Shown: piece after piece, positions 52,480 through 61,458 of the stretch | Layout: the number at the start of each line of letters is the position of its first letter | How positions within the stretch are numbered: the first letter of the stretch is position 1 | Assembly: GCA_963794165.1 (NCBI GenBank) | Contig: CAWCCT010000012.1 | Coordinates: 1,054,001-1,118,000 of the forward strand | DNA length: 64,000 bases | Direction: 5' to 3' | DNA from: PALSA-350 sp963794165 | GTDB taxonomy: Bacteria; Acidobacteriota; Terriglobia; Terriglobales; Acidobacteriaceae | Notes under the pieces: generated by a model | What the model saw: the letters and a program-made list of their open reading frames with translations, nothing else | Databases searched by the model: none | What the model was told of the DNA's origin: nothing | Translations under genes and position numbers: made by a program

Positions 52480-53811
52480 TTGACAAAGGACCTCAAGGCG
52501 CTCGTGCAGGAAAAGGGAATTGAGTATTTCCTATGCTCCTTCGTTGAAATGAGTGGCATTCCCAAGGCCAAGCTGGTTCCCGCCAGCGCTCTCGACGATA
52601 TGGTCACGGAAGGCGCCGGCTTCGCCGGCTTTGCTGCAGGAGACGTTGGCCAGGGTCCTCACGACCCCGACCTGGTATCGGTGCCGGATATGCAGGCCAT
52701 GATCGTGCTGCCGTGGAGAAAAAACATCGCCTGGGTCCCAGGGATGCTTCAAGTCGAGAACCAACCATCCAAGTACTGCCCGCGAAGAATCCTGGCCCAT
52801 CAACTGGAGATTGGTCGCCAACGCGGTTACGAATTGATGGTCGGAGCAGAGCCGGAGTTTATGCTGCTCAAACGATCCCCAGATGGCTCCTACGCGCCGT
52901 GGGACGCCATGGATAACGCGCCCAAGCCCTGTTACGATATGCGCGCCCTCAATCGTAACCTGGATCTCTTGACCAAGCTGATCGGTTACATGCAGGAGCT
53001 GGGCTGGGCGCCTTACGCTGCCGACCACGAGGACGCCAATTGCCAGTTTGAGATCAACTGGAAGTATGCCGATGCGCTCACCACCTGCGACCGGCAAATT
53101 TTTTATAAGTGGATGGTCAAGATACTCGCCGAGGAGCAGGGACTGATGGCAACCTTCATGCCCAAGCCATTTGCGAATCTGACGGGAAACGGTTCCCACT
53201 GTCATCTAAGCTTGGCAGATCCCGCGACCAAAAGGAATCTGTTCCAGAGCCCCGACGACTCCTTAGGCCTCTCCGCCGAGGGTCGTTGGTTCATGGGCGG
53301 CATTCTGAAGCATGCCGCCGCGCTGAGTGCGATTCTGGCTCCGACTGTGAACAGCTACAAGCGTCTTATCCGAGGCAGACCGCGTTCCGGCGCCACCTGG
53401 GCGCCCGTCTACATCACGTATGGCAGCGCCAATCGTACGCAGATGATCCGCGTACCGGGTCCTGGCCGTATTGAAAACCGCATGGTGGATGCAGCGGCGA
53501 ATCCTTACCTGGCATGTGCCGCGATGCTGGCGGCTGGGCTCGATGGCATCGAACACAAAGTTGATCCAGGTGTAGCAAGCCACGACAATCTCTATGAGGT
53601 GTCCTGGGAAGAATTGCATGCCCGCGGCATCGGCCATCTTCCCGCCACACTTCATGCGGCCGTCGACGCATTGTCGCAGGACGAGGTGGTGCGTAATTCC
53701 CTAGGCAGCGAGTACGCCGATTACTACATCCAGGTGAAGACCGAGGAATGGGAGAGCTACCACAACAGCGTAAGCCAATGGGAGCTGGACCACTACCTCA
53801 ACGTTCACTAA
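52480..53811 (+). CDS. Type III glutamine synthetase-like, probable gamma-glutamylmethylamide synthetase
   Basis: 443 residues from a TTG at 52480 that has GGAGGCAC at good spacing. The frame upstream runs through the inverted repeat and is not coding. Glutamine synthetase motifs are present: the VGAEPEFMLL metal site, GNGSHCHLSL, and TWAPVYITYGSANRTQMIRVPGPGRIENRMVD with the glutamate and ATP site arginines. Length and sequence fit GlnT/GmaS. In the N-methylglutamate pathway GmaS joins methylamine to glutamate. Ordinary ammonia ligation remains possible. Confidence 0.83.
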   Translation: MTKDLKALVQEKGIEYFLCSFVEMSGIPKAKLVPASALDDMVTEGAGFAGFAAGDVGQGPHDPDLVSVPDMQAMIVLPWRKNIAWVPGMLQVENQPSKYCPRRILAHQLEIGRQRGYELMVGAEPEFMLLKRSPDGSYAPWDAMDNAPKPCYDMRALNRNLDLLTKLIGYMQELGWAPYAADHEDANCQFEINWKYADALTTCDRQIFYKWMVKILAEEQGLMATFMPKPFANLTGNGSHCHLSLADPATKRNLFQSPDDSLGLSAEGRWFMGGILKHAAALSAILAPTVNSYKRLIRGRPRSGATWAPVYITYGSANRTQMIRVPGPGRIENRMVDAAANPYLACAAMLAAGLDGIEHKVDPGVASHDNLYEVSWEELHARGIGHLPATLHAAVDALSQDEVVRNSLGSEYADYYIQVKTEEWESYHNSVSQWELDHYLNVH

Positions 53812-53930
53812 AGGTGACTAACCTCTGAGCAAAAGATCGAACGTAGGTTCAGAGGCGGGGAGGGGCGGCCGAACCTTGTGGTAGCGGCATTGTGTATATG
53901 AGAGCCGGGCGCGGGCAAGCCCCCTTGGCA

Positions 53931-54242
53931 TCACGGACGCTGTTTTAAAATGCGCTTGAAGTTTCTCTTTCCGTGCATAACGGCAAGGACCTGAAGCGGG
54001 GACTTCTCTAGCCTGTACACGACAACGTAGCTTGTGTACCGGCTTAGCGTCCAGAAACGAAGCGAACGGGTCGTAAGGTCAGGGCGGGAATGTCCGCGCA
54101 TGGGAGCTTCGGCAAGAAAGGCGCAAGCATCGAAGATGGCTTGTTCCACGCGATCGGCGGCCTCCTGGTTGTGGTCGGCGATGTAAGCCCAGATGTCCAA
54201 GATATCGGCTTTCGCAAGAGGCGTGAGAACATAACCACTCAT
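53931..54242 (-). CDS. ParE/RelE-family toxin
   Basis: 103 residues. The fold signatures YVLTPLAKADILDIWAYIADHN, RGHSRPDL, LRFWTLSRYTSYVVVYR and LAVMHGKRNFKRIL are those of ParE-type toxins (plasmid stabilisation family). Start ATG 54242 overlaps the antitoxin stop as ATGA, the normal antitoxin-first order. Target is probably DNA gyrase, by family analogy. It lies between the C1-amine operon and the IolD-like gene. Confidence 0.88.
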   Translation of the reverse strand: MSGYVLTPLAKADILDIWAYIADHNQEAADRVEQAIFDACAFLAEAPMRGHSRPDLTTRSLRFWTLSRYTSYVVVYRLEKSPLQVLAVMHGKRNFKRILKQRP

Positions 54243-54505
54243 CCTTTATGCAAACGCCAATCGTCTTTCATCTGCTGAATTTCCCGCCGGGCCTGTGCGC
54301 CGTCGACCAGTTCGCCGCGCTCGGCCTGGAGATAACCCTCCTCGATATGAGCCGATAGCGCATGGCGTTCGGCGTCAGTCCAGCTTTCTTCGGCGTCCTG
54401 AGCTTCAAGGGCGCGACGGAGCACGTCTTCGGCGTCCGTATAACCGCCGCTGGAAAGGCGCTTCTTGATAAGCGTTTCAAGATCGGGGGGGACGTTTAAT
54501 TGCAT
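54239..54505 (-). CDS. ParD-type antitoxin
   Basis: 88 residues from ATG 54505 with GGAGAA upstream. MQLNVPPDLETLIKKRLSSGGYTDAEDVLRRALEA is the ribbon-helix-helix-like start typical of ParD/CC2985 antitoxins; the acidic C-terminal tail binds the toxin. The open frame back to 54580 is rejected because the family N-terminus begins at this ATG. It probably represses its own operon. Confidence 0.85.
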   Translation of the reverse strand: MQLNVPPDLETLIKKRLSSGGYTDAEDVLRRALEAQDAEESWTDAERHALSAHIEEGYLQAERGELVDGAQARREIQQMKDDWRLHKG

Positions 54506-54576
54506 GTCGGTTCTCCGTTGAGCGGGGCGGCGTCCATGACCTTTAGGGTAGGGGAAACCTCCCGTATGGGCAAGTT

Positions 54577-56433
54577 TCACGCAGGCCAGAAATACCGCTC
54601 CTTCTTAACCGCATCAACATACACCGCCCGCGCCTCCTGCACCGCCTGGCTGTCAGAAACTTCCGCGATCGGCACATCCCACCACGAGTCATATCCCGGC
54701 ACGCGGTCGTCATAGTCGGTCTCCACCACCACCACAGAAGTACGCGTCTGCTTCTTCGCCTCCGCCAACGCCGCGCTCAACTGGTCGTAAGTACGTGCGG
54801 TGACCGTATAGGCGCCCAAACTCGCCGCGTTCGCCGCAAAATCGGTAGCAATAATATCCCCGGTTAGCCCCTCTTCGCGATAACGGTACTCCGTGCCAAA
54901 CCCCCCGCTACCGCACGCTCGGCTCAACCCCCCAATACTTGAGAACCCATGGTTATCAAACAGCACGATATTTAGTTTGATTTTCTCTTGCAAGCTGGTG
55001 ACGATCTCCTGGGCCATCATGAGATACGACCCGTCCCCAATCAGCACGTAAACTTCGCGGCTGGGATCCGCCATTTTGACACCCAGCCCTCCAGCGACTT
55101 CATAACCCATGCAGGAATATCCATAATCCATGTGGTAGCCCTTGGGATCGCGCGTCCGCCACAGTTTATGCAGATCCCCCGGTAGACTACCCGCGGCATT
55201 CACAATAATGTCCCGTGGCCCCAGGGTCGCGTTGAGCAGACCAACCACCTCGCCCTGGCTCATCGGAGGTCCATGCCGCCGGGCGAAGATCCTATCCACC
55301 TCCTGATCCCACTCTCCGCGCAAGCGCGACACCTCACACTGGTAACTCTGCGGAATTTGCCACGATGACAGTGCCGTATCCAGCTCTTCGAGCGTTTGCA
55401 AAGCATCCGCGGTAAGCGGCAGCGCGGAATGCTTGAACGCATCGAACTCGGCGACGTTAATATTTACAAATCGTACAGCAGGATTCTGGAAAGCCGTTTT
55501 CGAAGCAGTCGTGAAGTCGCCCAGCCGGGTTCCAATGGCGATGATCAGATCCGCATTCGAGGCCAGGCGGTTGGCGGCAGAAGTGCCGGTGGCTCCGATG
55601 GCCCCAGCCAGCTGCGGATGATCCGCGTGGAGAGCACCCTTACCCGCCTGCGTCTCCGTTACCGGAATCCCAGTATGGCTGGCGAAGCGGGATAATTCGT
55701 CCGTAGCCTCGGCATATATGACGCCGCCGCCGGCGATGATAAGCGGCCGTTGCGAAGACCGTATCCACTCGACGGCCTGTTTGAGCAACCCGCTATCGGC
55801 GCGAGGGCGGGCAACAGTCCAGACACGGCGCTCGAAAAATTCTTCCGGATAATCGTAAGCCTCGGTCTGCACGTCCTGCGGCAGAGCCAGGGTCACCGCG
55901 CCCGTTTCTGCCGGCGACGTCAGCACCCGCATTGCTTCCGGCAGGGCAGTGAGAATCTGTTCCGGCCGTTGGATACGATCCCAGTAACGAGAGACGGGCC
56001 GAAAGCAATCGTTCACCGAGACATCCTGGCTCGCGGGAGACTCCAATTGCTGCAAGACCGGCGCCACGTTACGGCGGGCGAAGATGTCTCCCGGCAGCAG
56101 CAGCACAGGAATCCGGTTGATGGTAGCCAGGGCCGCGCCGGTGATCATATTTGTCGCCCCGGGGCCAATCGATGAGGTGCAGACCAGGGTGCGCAGGCGA
56201 TTGCTCATCTTGGCAAAACCAGTCGCGGCGTGAACCATGCCCTGCTCATTGCGAAAAAGGTAGTAAGGAAAATCGGGATTCTGCTGCAGGGCCTGCCCGA
56301 TGCCGGCAACATTGCCGTGCCCAAAGATACCCAGGCAGCCGCCGAAGAAAGCCTGCTCTCTCCCGTCGCGGGAGACGGATTGGGATTTTAGGAATTGAAT
56401 GATGGCTTGCGCCATGGTCAGCCTGCGCGTCAT
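54577..56433 (-). CDS. IolD-like ThDP-dependent enzyme (trihydroxycyclohexanedione hydrolase family)
   Basis: 618 residues of the acetolactate synthase superfamily. The catalytic Glu is E63 (RNEQGMVHAATG), and the ThDP/Mg motif runs from GDG (466-468) to N494. FFGGCLGIFGHGNVAGIGQAL and DYGYSCMGYEVAGGLGVKMA are characteristic of IolD, which opens the ring in myo-inositol breakdown. No other iol gene is nearby, so it may act on another diketone. Start ATG 56433 follows AAGGGGAA. It runs toward the toxin-antitoxin pair on the same strand. Confidence 0.85.
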   Translation of the reverse strand: MTRRLTMAQAIIQFLKSQSVSRDGREQAFFGGCLGIFGHGNVAGIGQALQQNPDFPYYLFRNEQGMVHAATGFAKMSNRLRTLVCTSSIGPGATNMITGAALATINRIPVLLLPGDIFARRNVAPVLQQLESPASQDVSVNDCFRPVSRYWDRIQRPEQILTALPEAMRVLTSPAETGAVTLALPQDVQTEAYDYPEEFFERRVWTVARPRADSGLLKQAVEWIRSSQRPLIIAGGGVIYAEATDELSRFASHTGIPVTETQAGKGALHADHPQLAGAIGATGTSAANRLASNADLIIAIGTRLGDFTTASKTAFQNPAVRFVNINVAEFDAFKHSALPLTADALQTLEELDTALSSWQIPQSYQCEVSRLRGEWDQEVDRIFARRHGPPMSQGEVVGLLNATLGPRDIIVNAAGSLPGDLHKLWRTRDPKGYHMDYGYSCMGYEVAGGLGVKMADPSREVYVLIGDGSYLMMAQEIVTSLQEKIKLNIVLFDNHGFSSIGGLSRACGSGGFGTEYRYREEGLTGDIIATDFAANAASLGAYTVTARTYDQLSAALAEAKKQTRTSVVVVETDYDDRVPGYDSWWDVPIAEVSDSQAVQEARAVYVDAVKKERYFWPA

Positions 56434-56492
56434 AGCTTCCCCTTATCTTGATCCCCACCATCCTACTGCAGGATAAGCGGTTAGCCAACGCG

Positions 56493-57638
56493 CTACCCGC
56501 GCAACGCCTGATCCAGATCCGCGATCAGGTCGGCAGCTCCTTCAAGGCCCACCGAGAGCCGCAGCAGCGACTCTGGAGAGCGGGAGAAAACTCCCTCAAT
56601 CGAGGCGCGATGTTCGATCAGGCTGTGGGTGCCGCCCAGGCTGGTGGCGCGCACGATCAGCTTCAGCCGGGAAGTGAAGGCGAAGGCTTCCTCACGTCCC
56701 CCACGGATTTCAAACGAGAGCATCCCGCCAAAGTCGCGCATCTGCCGGCTGGCGATCGCGTGGCCGGGATCGGCCGCGAGACCGGGATAGTGGACCACCG
56801 CCACGGCGGGGTGAGTGGACAGGTACTTCGCTACATGGCGGGCATTCTCGCAGTGCAGGCGCATGCGGGGCACCAGGGTTTGCAGCCCGCGCATAATGAG
56901 CCAGCAGTCGAATGGGGAAAGGACGGCGCCGCCCACTCGTTGAAAATCTTTGATCCGCGTCGCCAGCTCCGATTTCTCCCGGAAAATCACCGCTCCCCCT
57001 AAGGCATCGGAATGTCCTGAAAGATATTTGGTAAGCGCGCAAATCACCAGGTCGGCTCCCAGCTCAAACGGCCGCTGCAGCACCGGGGTGGCAAAGGTAT
57101 TTTCACAAGCAAAAGTAATCTGGAGACTGCGTGCGCACTCGGCTACTGGAAGAATGTCGACGACTTCAATCAGCGGGTTGGTTGGGGTTTCCAACCAGAA
57201 AAGCCTGGTTTCCGGCCGGCATGCTGCGCGGACCTCCTCGATATTGCGCATATCTACGAAAGAATGTTTGAGTCCCCACCGGGCAAAGATGGTGGTGACG
57301 AGCTCCCGGACGCCGAAGTACAAATCCCGGTGAAGAACCACATGGTCCCCCGGCGATAAGGCTTGAAATACGGCCAGGCTTGCCGCCATACCAGTGCCGA
57401 AGGCAACCGCCTCCACACCTCCTTCCAGATCGGCCAGGCACTGTTCGAGCGAATGGCGATTGGGGTTGTCGATCCGGCTATAGAAGAAATGCCGGGAGAA
57501 CTCTCCATCAGGATCCCGTTCAAAAGTGGTGGAGGTGTAGAGCGGCGTAGTGACCGCGCCGGTTGCCGGGTCCACATGGCGCCCGGAGTGAATGCTAAGG
57601 GTCTGCAGCTTCTGGTTTGGATCCGACGTCGATGTCAT
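56493..57638 (-). CDS. Cys/Met-metabolism PLP enzyme (cystathionine gamma-synthase/lyase-like)
   Basis: 381-residue fold type I PLP enzyme. YSRIDNPNRHSLEQCLADLEGG, WLETPTNPLIEVVDI and the PLP lysine K204 (ALTKYLSGHSDALGG) are typical of the MetB/MetC/MGL family, and the C-terminal SLGGTHSLIEHRAS loop is present. Whether it is a synthase or lyase cannot be told from motifs. It lies 59 bp upstream of the IolD-like gene on the same strand, so the two may share a message. It is divergent from the GT2 cassette. Confidence 0.88.
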   Translation of the reverse strand: MTSTSDPNQKLQTLSIHSGRHVDPATGAVTTPLYTSTTFERDPDGEFSRHFFYSRIDNPNRHSLEQCLADLEGGVEAVAFGTGMAASLAVFQALSPGDHVVLHRDLYFGVRELVTTIFARWGLKHSFVDMRNIEEVRAACRPETRLFWLETPTNPLIEVVDILPVAECARSLQITFACENTFATPVLQRPFELGADLVICALTKYLSGHSDALGGAVIFREKSELATRIKDFQRVGGAVLSPFDCWLIMRGLQTLVPRMRLHCENARHVAKYLSTHPAVAVVHYPGLAADPGHAIASRQMRDFGGMLSFEIRGGREEAFAFTSRLKLIVRATSLGGTHSLIEHRASIEGVFSRSPESLLRLSVGLEGAADLIADLDQALRG

Positions 57639-57734
57639 AGCCTGAGTTTATTACGCAGCCCGCCGCTACCGGATCAATGCAGAAGGTGACGCATAGACAA
57701 CTATCTGCGCCTGGAAAGTATCAGATCGGTTACT

Positions 57735-58808
57735 GTGAAGGATTCGGTAGTGGCCATACCTGTCAAGGATGAAGCAAACCGCGTTGGCAGCTGCCTGGCT
57801 GCGCTCTCGCGGCAATCGATCCCCGCCAACCATGTTGTGCTGCTGCTGAACAACTGCACGGATGGCACTGCGGATATGGTCAGAGCATTACCCCGGGGAC
57901 CTCATCGGCTGCACGTAATCGAATGCGAGCTGAACGGGGCCTCAGCCAGTGCCGGGGTCGCACGGGGATTGGCGATGAACTATGCTGCCTCGCTGCTGGG
58001 CCAGGGCGTGCTCCTAACGACGGACGCCGATGCGGAAGTTCCGGCAAACTGGGTGGAAGCGAATCTGCGCGCGATTGACGAAGGCGCCGACGCGGTCTGT
58101 GGACGGGCCGTGATCGACCCGGTCGAAGCTTTACTCATCCCGCCGCATCTGCACGAGGATGATGCCCGCGAGGTGGCCTATGGGCGGTTGCTGGACGAGA
58201 TTGCCTCCATCGTCCTACCCGATCCTACGGACCCCTGGCCTCGGCATAGGGAAGAATCAGGCGCCAGCATTGCCATGACCGTGGCGATGTTTCGCCGCAT
58301 CGGCGGCCTGCCTTCTCGCCCATCAGGGGAAGACCGGGCCCTGATTGAAGTGCTTCGATCGCTGGACGGCATGGTGCGTCACGATCCCCATATCAGCGTC
58401 GTTGTTTCCGGGCGCATCGAAGGACGCGCTCGTGATGGTATGGCCGACACCATCCGTCGACGCATTGTGCAGCAGGATGAATTCGTAGATGACAGCATTG
58501 AGCCAGCCCGGCTGGCTTTCCGGCGCGTTCGCATCAAACGTCGTTTTCGCCTTTTGTGGCGCCGGCCAACAAAACATCGACTCTATCAATTAGCCAGCGT
58601 TCTCGCCATCGATCCGGCGATCCTGGCGGATGCGGTGGCCGCTCCCTATTTCGGTCAGGGTTGGTCTCGGGTCGAACAAGCTGTTCCCCGGCTTTCACCG
58701 CGGCGCGTTCGCTTCGTTGACCTACCGCGCGAAATGGCCACGGCGCGACGCATTCATCACTATCTGTGCTCGGGAGAGCGCTACTCTGCCCAACTTAAAG
58801 TAGCTTAG
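57735..58808 (+). CDS. Family 2 glycosyltransferase heading a four-gene cassette
   Basis: 357 residues from GTG 57735. GT-A fold with VVAIPVKDEANRVGSCLAALSRQ, LLLNNCTDGTADM and the DxD motif TTDADAEVP (D97, D99). The C-terminal 130 residues are Arg-rich and without clear membrane segments, unlike chitin-synthase-type NodC. It is the first of four closely spaced genes (gaps of 20 bp or less, some overlapping) with an acyl-CoA dehydrogenase, a PIG-L deacetylase and a NodS-like methyltransferase. Donor sugar unknown. Confidence 0.83.
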   Translation: MKDSVVAIPVKDEANRVGSCLAALSRQSIPANHVVLLLNNCTDGTADMVRALPRGPHRLHVIECELNGASASAGVARGLAMNYAASLLGQGVLLTTDADAEVPANWVEANLRAIDEGADAVCGRAVIDPVEALLIPPHLHEDDAREVAYGRLLDEIASIVLPDPTDPWPRHREESGASIAMTVAMFRRIGGLPSRPSGEDRALIEVLRSLDGMVRHDPHISVVVSGRIEGRARDGMADTIRRRIVQQDEFVDDSIEPARLAFRRVRIKRRFRLLWRRPTKHRLYQLASVLAIDPAILADAVAAPYFGQGWSRVEQAVPRLSPRRVRFVDLPREMATARRIHHYLCSGERYSAQLKVA

Positions 58809-58828
58809 CTTTCGCTTTGAGGGTTTTC

Positions 58829-59920
58829 ATGAACGTCGTAGAAACGCAATCGGAGCTGTTCGACAGTGTCGCGGCGCTGGTTCCTGACCTGACGCAAAAG
58901 GCTGCCACCTCTGATGGTGCAGCTGGGTTCCCCTACGAGAGCATGGCCAAATTACGGGAGGCGGGCCTGTTGATGGCGCCGGTGCCGGTGGAATTTGGTG
59001 GCTTTGGCCTGCATGGCGCGGCGGACACAGAAGCCCTGTTCCGGCTCCTCCATCTGTTGGGGTATGCGGATCTTTCGTTAGGGCGGATTTTTGAAGCCCA
59101 TGTCAACGCGCTGGAATTGATACGACAGTACGGAACGGCCCGCCAGATGGAAGCTGCAGCACTGGCGGCGCAGGCGGGTGACCTGCTTGCGCTCTGGGTG
59201 ACTGACCCCGCGAAGCAAGGCGTGCGTTTGTGCCGAGACTTAGCGTTGACCGGAGAAAAATGGTTTTGTTCGGCGGCGGGCGCAGCTAAACAGGCATTAA
59301 TTACGGCTGAGACCGAAGCAGGCAATCAGATGCTGCTGGTGCCTGTCACTCCGCACATCCGGGTCACGGATAGAGGAGTAAAGCTTGCCGGGATGCGGTC
59401 AGCCTCGACCGGCAGCGTCGACTTCAACGGCGTAGTAGTGCAGCAAGAGGCGCTTATCGGGAATCCTGGCGACTATCTGCGCGAGCCAGCCTTTTCAACC
59501 GGAGCTTGGCGCAGCTCCGCCGTCGCACTCGGCGGTCTTGCGGCGCTGATCGATACGGCCAGAACTGAGCTTTGCTCGAGAGGCCGGGCGGATAACCCAT
59601 TTCAGAGGATGCGGTTTGGGCAGACTGTCATTGCCCACGAGACGGGAAGGCTCTGGTTGCTGGAAGCCGTCAAGCGTGTCGACTCGGGTACTGCGGACGA
59701 GGCCGTGGCCTACGTCAACCTGGCGCGCACAGCGGTAGAAACTGCCTGCCTCGATGCTTTGCGGCACATCCAACGCAGCCTGGGCCTTTCGGCATTCATG
59801 CGAGGCAGCAAAGCCGAGCGCATCGCCAGGGATCTCGCTACTTATCTGCGCCAGCCGGCGCCGGATGAGGTCCTGGTCGAGGCAGCGGGCTATTTCATCC
59901 ATCATGGGCTTAAAGCGTGA
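58829..59920 (+). CDS. Acyl-CoA dehydrogenase-like flavoprotein
   Basis: 363 residues from ATG 58829 with GAGG upstream (a TTG at 58817 is possible). The N-terminal helical domain (FPYESMAKLREAGLLMAPVPVEFGGFG) and middle beta domain (ALWVTDPAKQGVR, LTGEKWFCSAAGAA) are acyl-CoA dehydrogenase-like. The C-terminal helical domain is shorter than usual, and I cannot place the catalytic Glu. It may desaturate or oxidise an acyl or amino-sugar-linked group. It is translationally close to both neighbours. Confidence 0.8.
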   Translation: MNVVETQSELFDSVAALVPDLTQKAATSDGAAGFPYESMAKLREAGLLMAPVPVEFGGFGLHGAADTEALFRLLHLLGYADLSLGRIFEAHVNALELIRQYGTARQMEAAALAAQAGDLLALWVTDPAKQGVRLCRDLALTGEKWFCSAAGAAKQALITAETEAGNQMLLVPVTPHIRVTDRGVKLAGMRSASTGSVDFNGVVVQQEALIGNPGDYLREPAFSTGAWRSSAVALGGLAALIDTARTELCSRGRADNPFQRMRFGQTVIAHETGRLWLLEAVKRVDSGTADEAVAYVNLARTAVETACLDALRHIQRSLGLSAFMRGSKAERIARDLATYLRQPAPDEVLVEAAGYFIHHGLKA

Positions 59921-60642
59921 TGACCGCGGCTGATGTTCACCACGCCATGGAGGGGCTTCCCGATGCCAATATCGAAACCATCCTTGGCGGGCAGCGGCCG
60001 CTGATTCTAGCGCCCCACGCGGATGACGAAAGCTTAGGTTGCGGCGGCCTCATTGCTGCCTGCTGCGAGCGCGGCCGGCCTCCATGTGTCGTGATCCTTA
60101 CGGATGGTGCGGCATCCCACCCCGGGTCGAAACAATATCCACCCGAGCGGCTGCGGGCGCTTCGCGCCGAGGAGGCGAGGCAGGCGTTAGCAACCCTGGG
60201 GCTGGAATCAGAGAACCTGGCATTTTTCGATTACCCCGACACGGCGTTACCGGCCACCGGGGCGGTGAGTACCCGAGTGGCCACGGTTGCCCGGAAGAAA
60301 GGCTGCTCGGTGATCCTCGCACCTTGGTTTCATGATCCCCATTGCGATCACGAGGCCGCTGCGATCGTAGCGCGCGACGCGGCCGAGGCTGCGGGTTGCC
60401 GACTATTGTCGTATCCGGTGTGGGGCTGGCTTCTGCCCCCTGATCAGGAATTACCAGTCACTGAAGTGGCCGGTTATAAATTGCCGATTTTGTCCCATCT
60501 GCACGCCAAGCACAGCGCCGTCGCCGCGCACGCTTCGCAGTACTCTGACCTGATCGACGATTCTCCCCAAGGATTCCGTTTGCCGCCGGAGCTTCTTTGC
60601 GTTTTCGAGCGGCCCTATGAAGTGTTCCTCTCCAATGAGTAA
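59920..60642 (+). CDS. PIG-L/LmbE-family deacetylase
   Basis: 240 residues. The zinc site is in APHADDESLGCGG (H33, D35, D36), with a later DPHCDHEAA histidine, the standard LmbE pattern for removing N-acetyl from GlcNAc-type sugars. Start ATG 59920 shares a base with the preceding stop; a GTG at 59917 is also possible. Its end overlaps the methyltransferase gene. Substrate likely to be the product of the GT2, by position only. Confidence 0.88.
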   Translation: MTAADVHHAMEGLPDANIETILGGQRPLILAPHADDESLGCGGLIAACCERGRPPCVVILTDGAASHPGSKQYPPERLRALRAEEARQALATLGLESENLAFFDYPDTALPATGAVSTRVATVARKKGCSVILAPWFHDPHCDHEAAAIVARDAAEAAGCRLLSYPVWGWLLPPDQELPVTEVAGYKLPILSHLHAKHSAVAAHASQYSDLIDDSPQGFRLPPELLCVFERPYEVFLSNE

Positions 60643-61222
60643 GTCACGTCAAGCAACGCATTTCGAAGCCCTCTACCGTTCCAACCCAGATCCATGGAAC
60701 TTTACCACCAGCAGCTACGAACAGCAGAAATACGAGGCTACTCTCTCTGCCCTGGGTAACAGGCGGTTCCAAAGGGCCCTGGAGGTGGGTTGCTCAATCG
60801 GTGTCCTCACGGAGCGCTTAGCGGAGCGTTGTGACCACTTAGTCGGCCTGGATTTCGCTCCTTCTGCGGTTGCATCGGCACGTGCCCGCTGCGCCTCGTA
60901 TCCGAATATCCGCATCGAGCAGATGCAGGTGCCCCAGCAATGGCCTGAAGGACGCTTTGACCTGATCCTGTTCTCCGAAGTGCTCTATTTCCTGAACGAA
61001 AGTGATTTGATGGAAACCTGTGCGCGTACCAGGCAATCCGTCCTGCCCAGTGGACTTGTGCTTTTGGTGAACTACACCGGAGTCATAGATGACCCGGGCA
61101 CCGGCGATACAGCCGCTTCCTTTTTCATGAAAGCAACCGCTCCAGACCTGCGGCCCGCATTGCAAACACGTGAGCCACATTACCGTCTCGACCTATTAGA
61201 AGTCCGGGGTCGCTCGGGTTAA
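60635..61222 (+). CDS. NodS-like SAM-dependent methyltransferase
   Basis: 195 residues of class I methyltransferase fold. THFEALYRSNPDPWNFTTSSYEQQKY at the N-terminus and ALEVGCSIGVLTERLA (SAM site, with Ser in place of the second Gly) match NodS, which N-methylates a deacetylated chitooligosaccharide. Start ATG 60635 overlaps the PIG-L end by 8 bp. It is the last gene of the cassette and is followed by a family A palindrome. Confidence 0.85.
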   Translation: MSKSRQATHFEALYRSNPDPWNFTTSSYEQQKYEATLSALGNRRFQRALEVGCSIGVLTERLAERCDHLVGLDFAPSAVASARARCASYPNIRIEQMQVPQQWPEGRFDLILFSEVLYFLNESDLMETCARTRQSVLPSGLVLLVNYTGVIDDPGTGDTAASFFMKATAPDLRPALQTREPHYRLDLLEVRGRSG

Positions 61223-61264
61223 AGGGTGTGCGCGAGAACTTCAGTTAGGTTTTGGTTTCCCTCA

Positions 61265-61395
61265 CGAAGGCCGGGTGCCCCACATCTCGCTCGTTTCCCT
61301 CCAAATCTCGATTCATCCTATGCACTTAGCGGTCAACAGCAGTGGTATCCCACATCTCGCGAAAAACGAGCGAGATGTGGGGCACCCGGCCTTCG
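61265..61395. repeat. Palindromic hairpin element, family A, copy 3
   Basis: Arms 61265-61296 and 61364-61395 are exact 32-bp reverse complements. They include the family core CACATCTCGCTCGTTT and the outer bases CGAAGGCCGGGTGCCC, unique to this copy yet perfectly paired. A second copy of the core, in the opposite direction, lies at 61345-61364. It fills the gap after the four-gene cassette. Confidence 0.87.
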
Positions 61396-61458
61396 TCTGG
61401 GAACCTGAGTTTACGCTTGGTCGCAGCTCGGCATCCTAAATGCGAGGAGGTGACGATT

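Noticed and set aside
19553..61395. CRISPR array as explanation for the dispersed repeats
   Set aside because: The repeats are single hairpins kilobases apart with no regular spacers and no cas genes.
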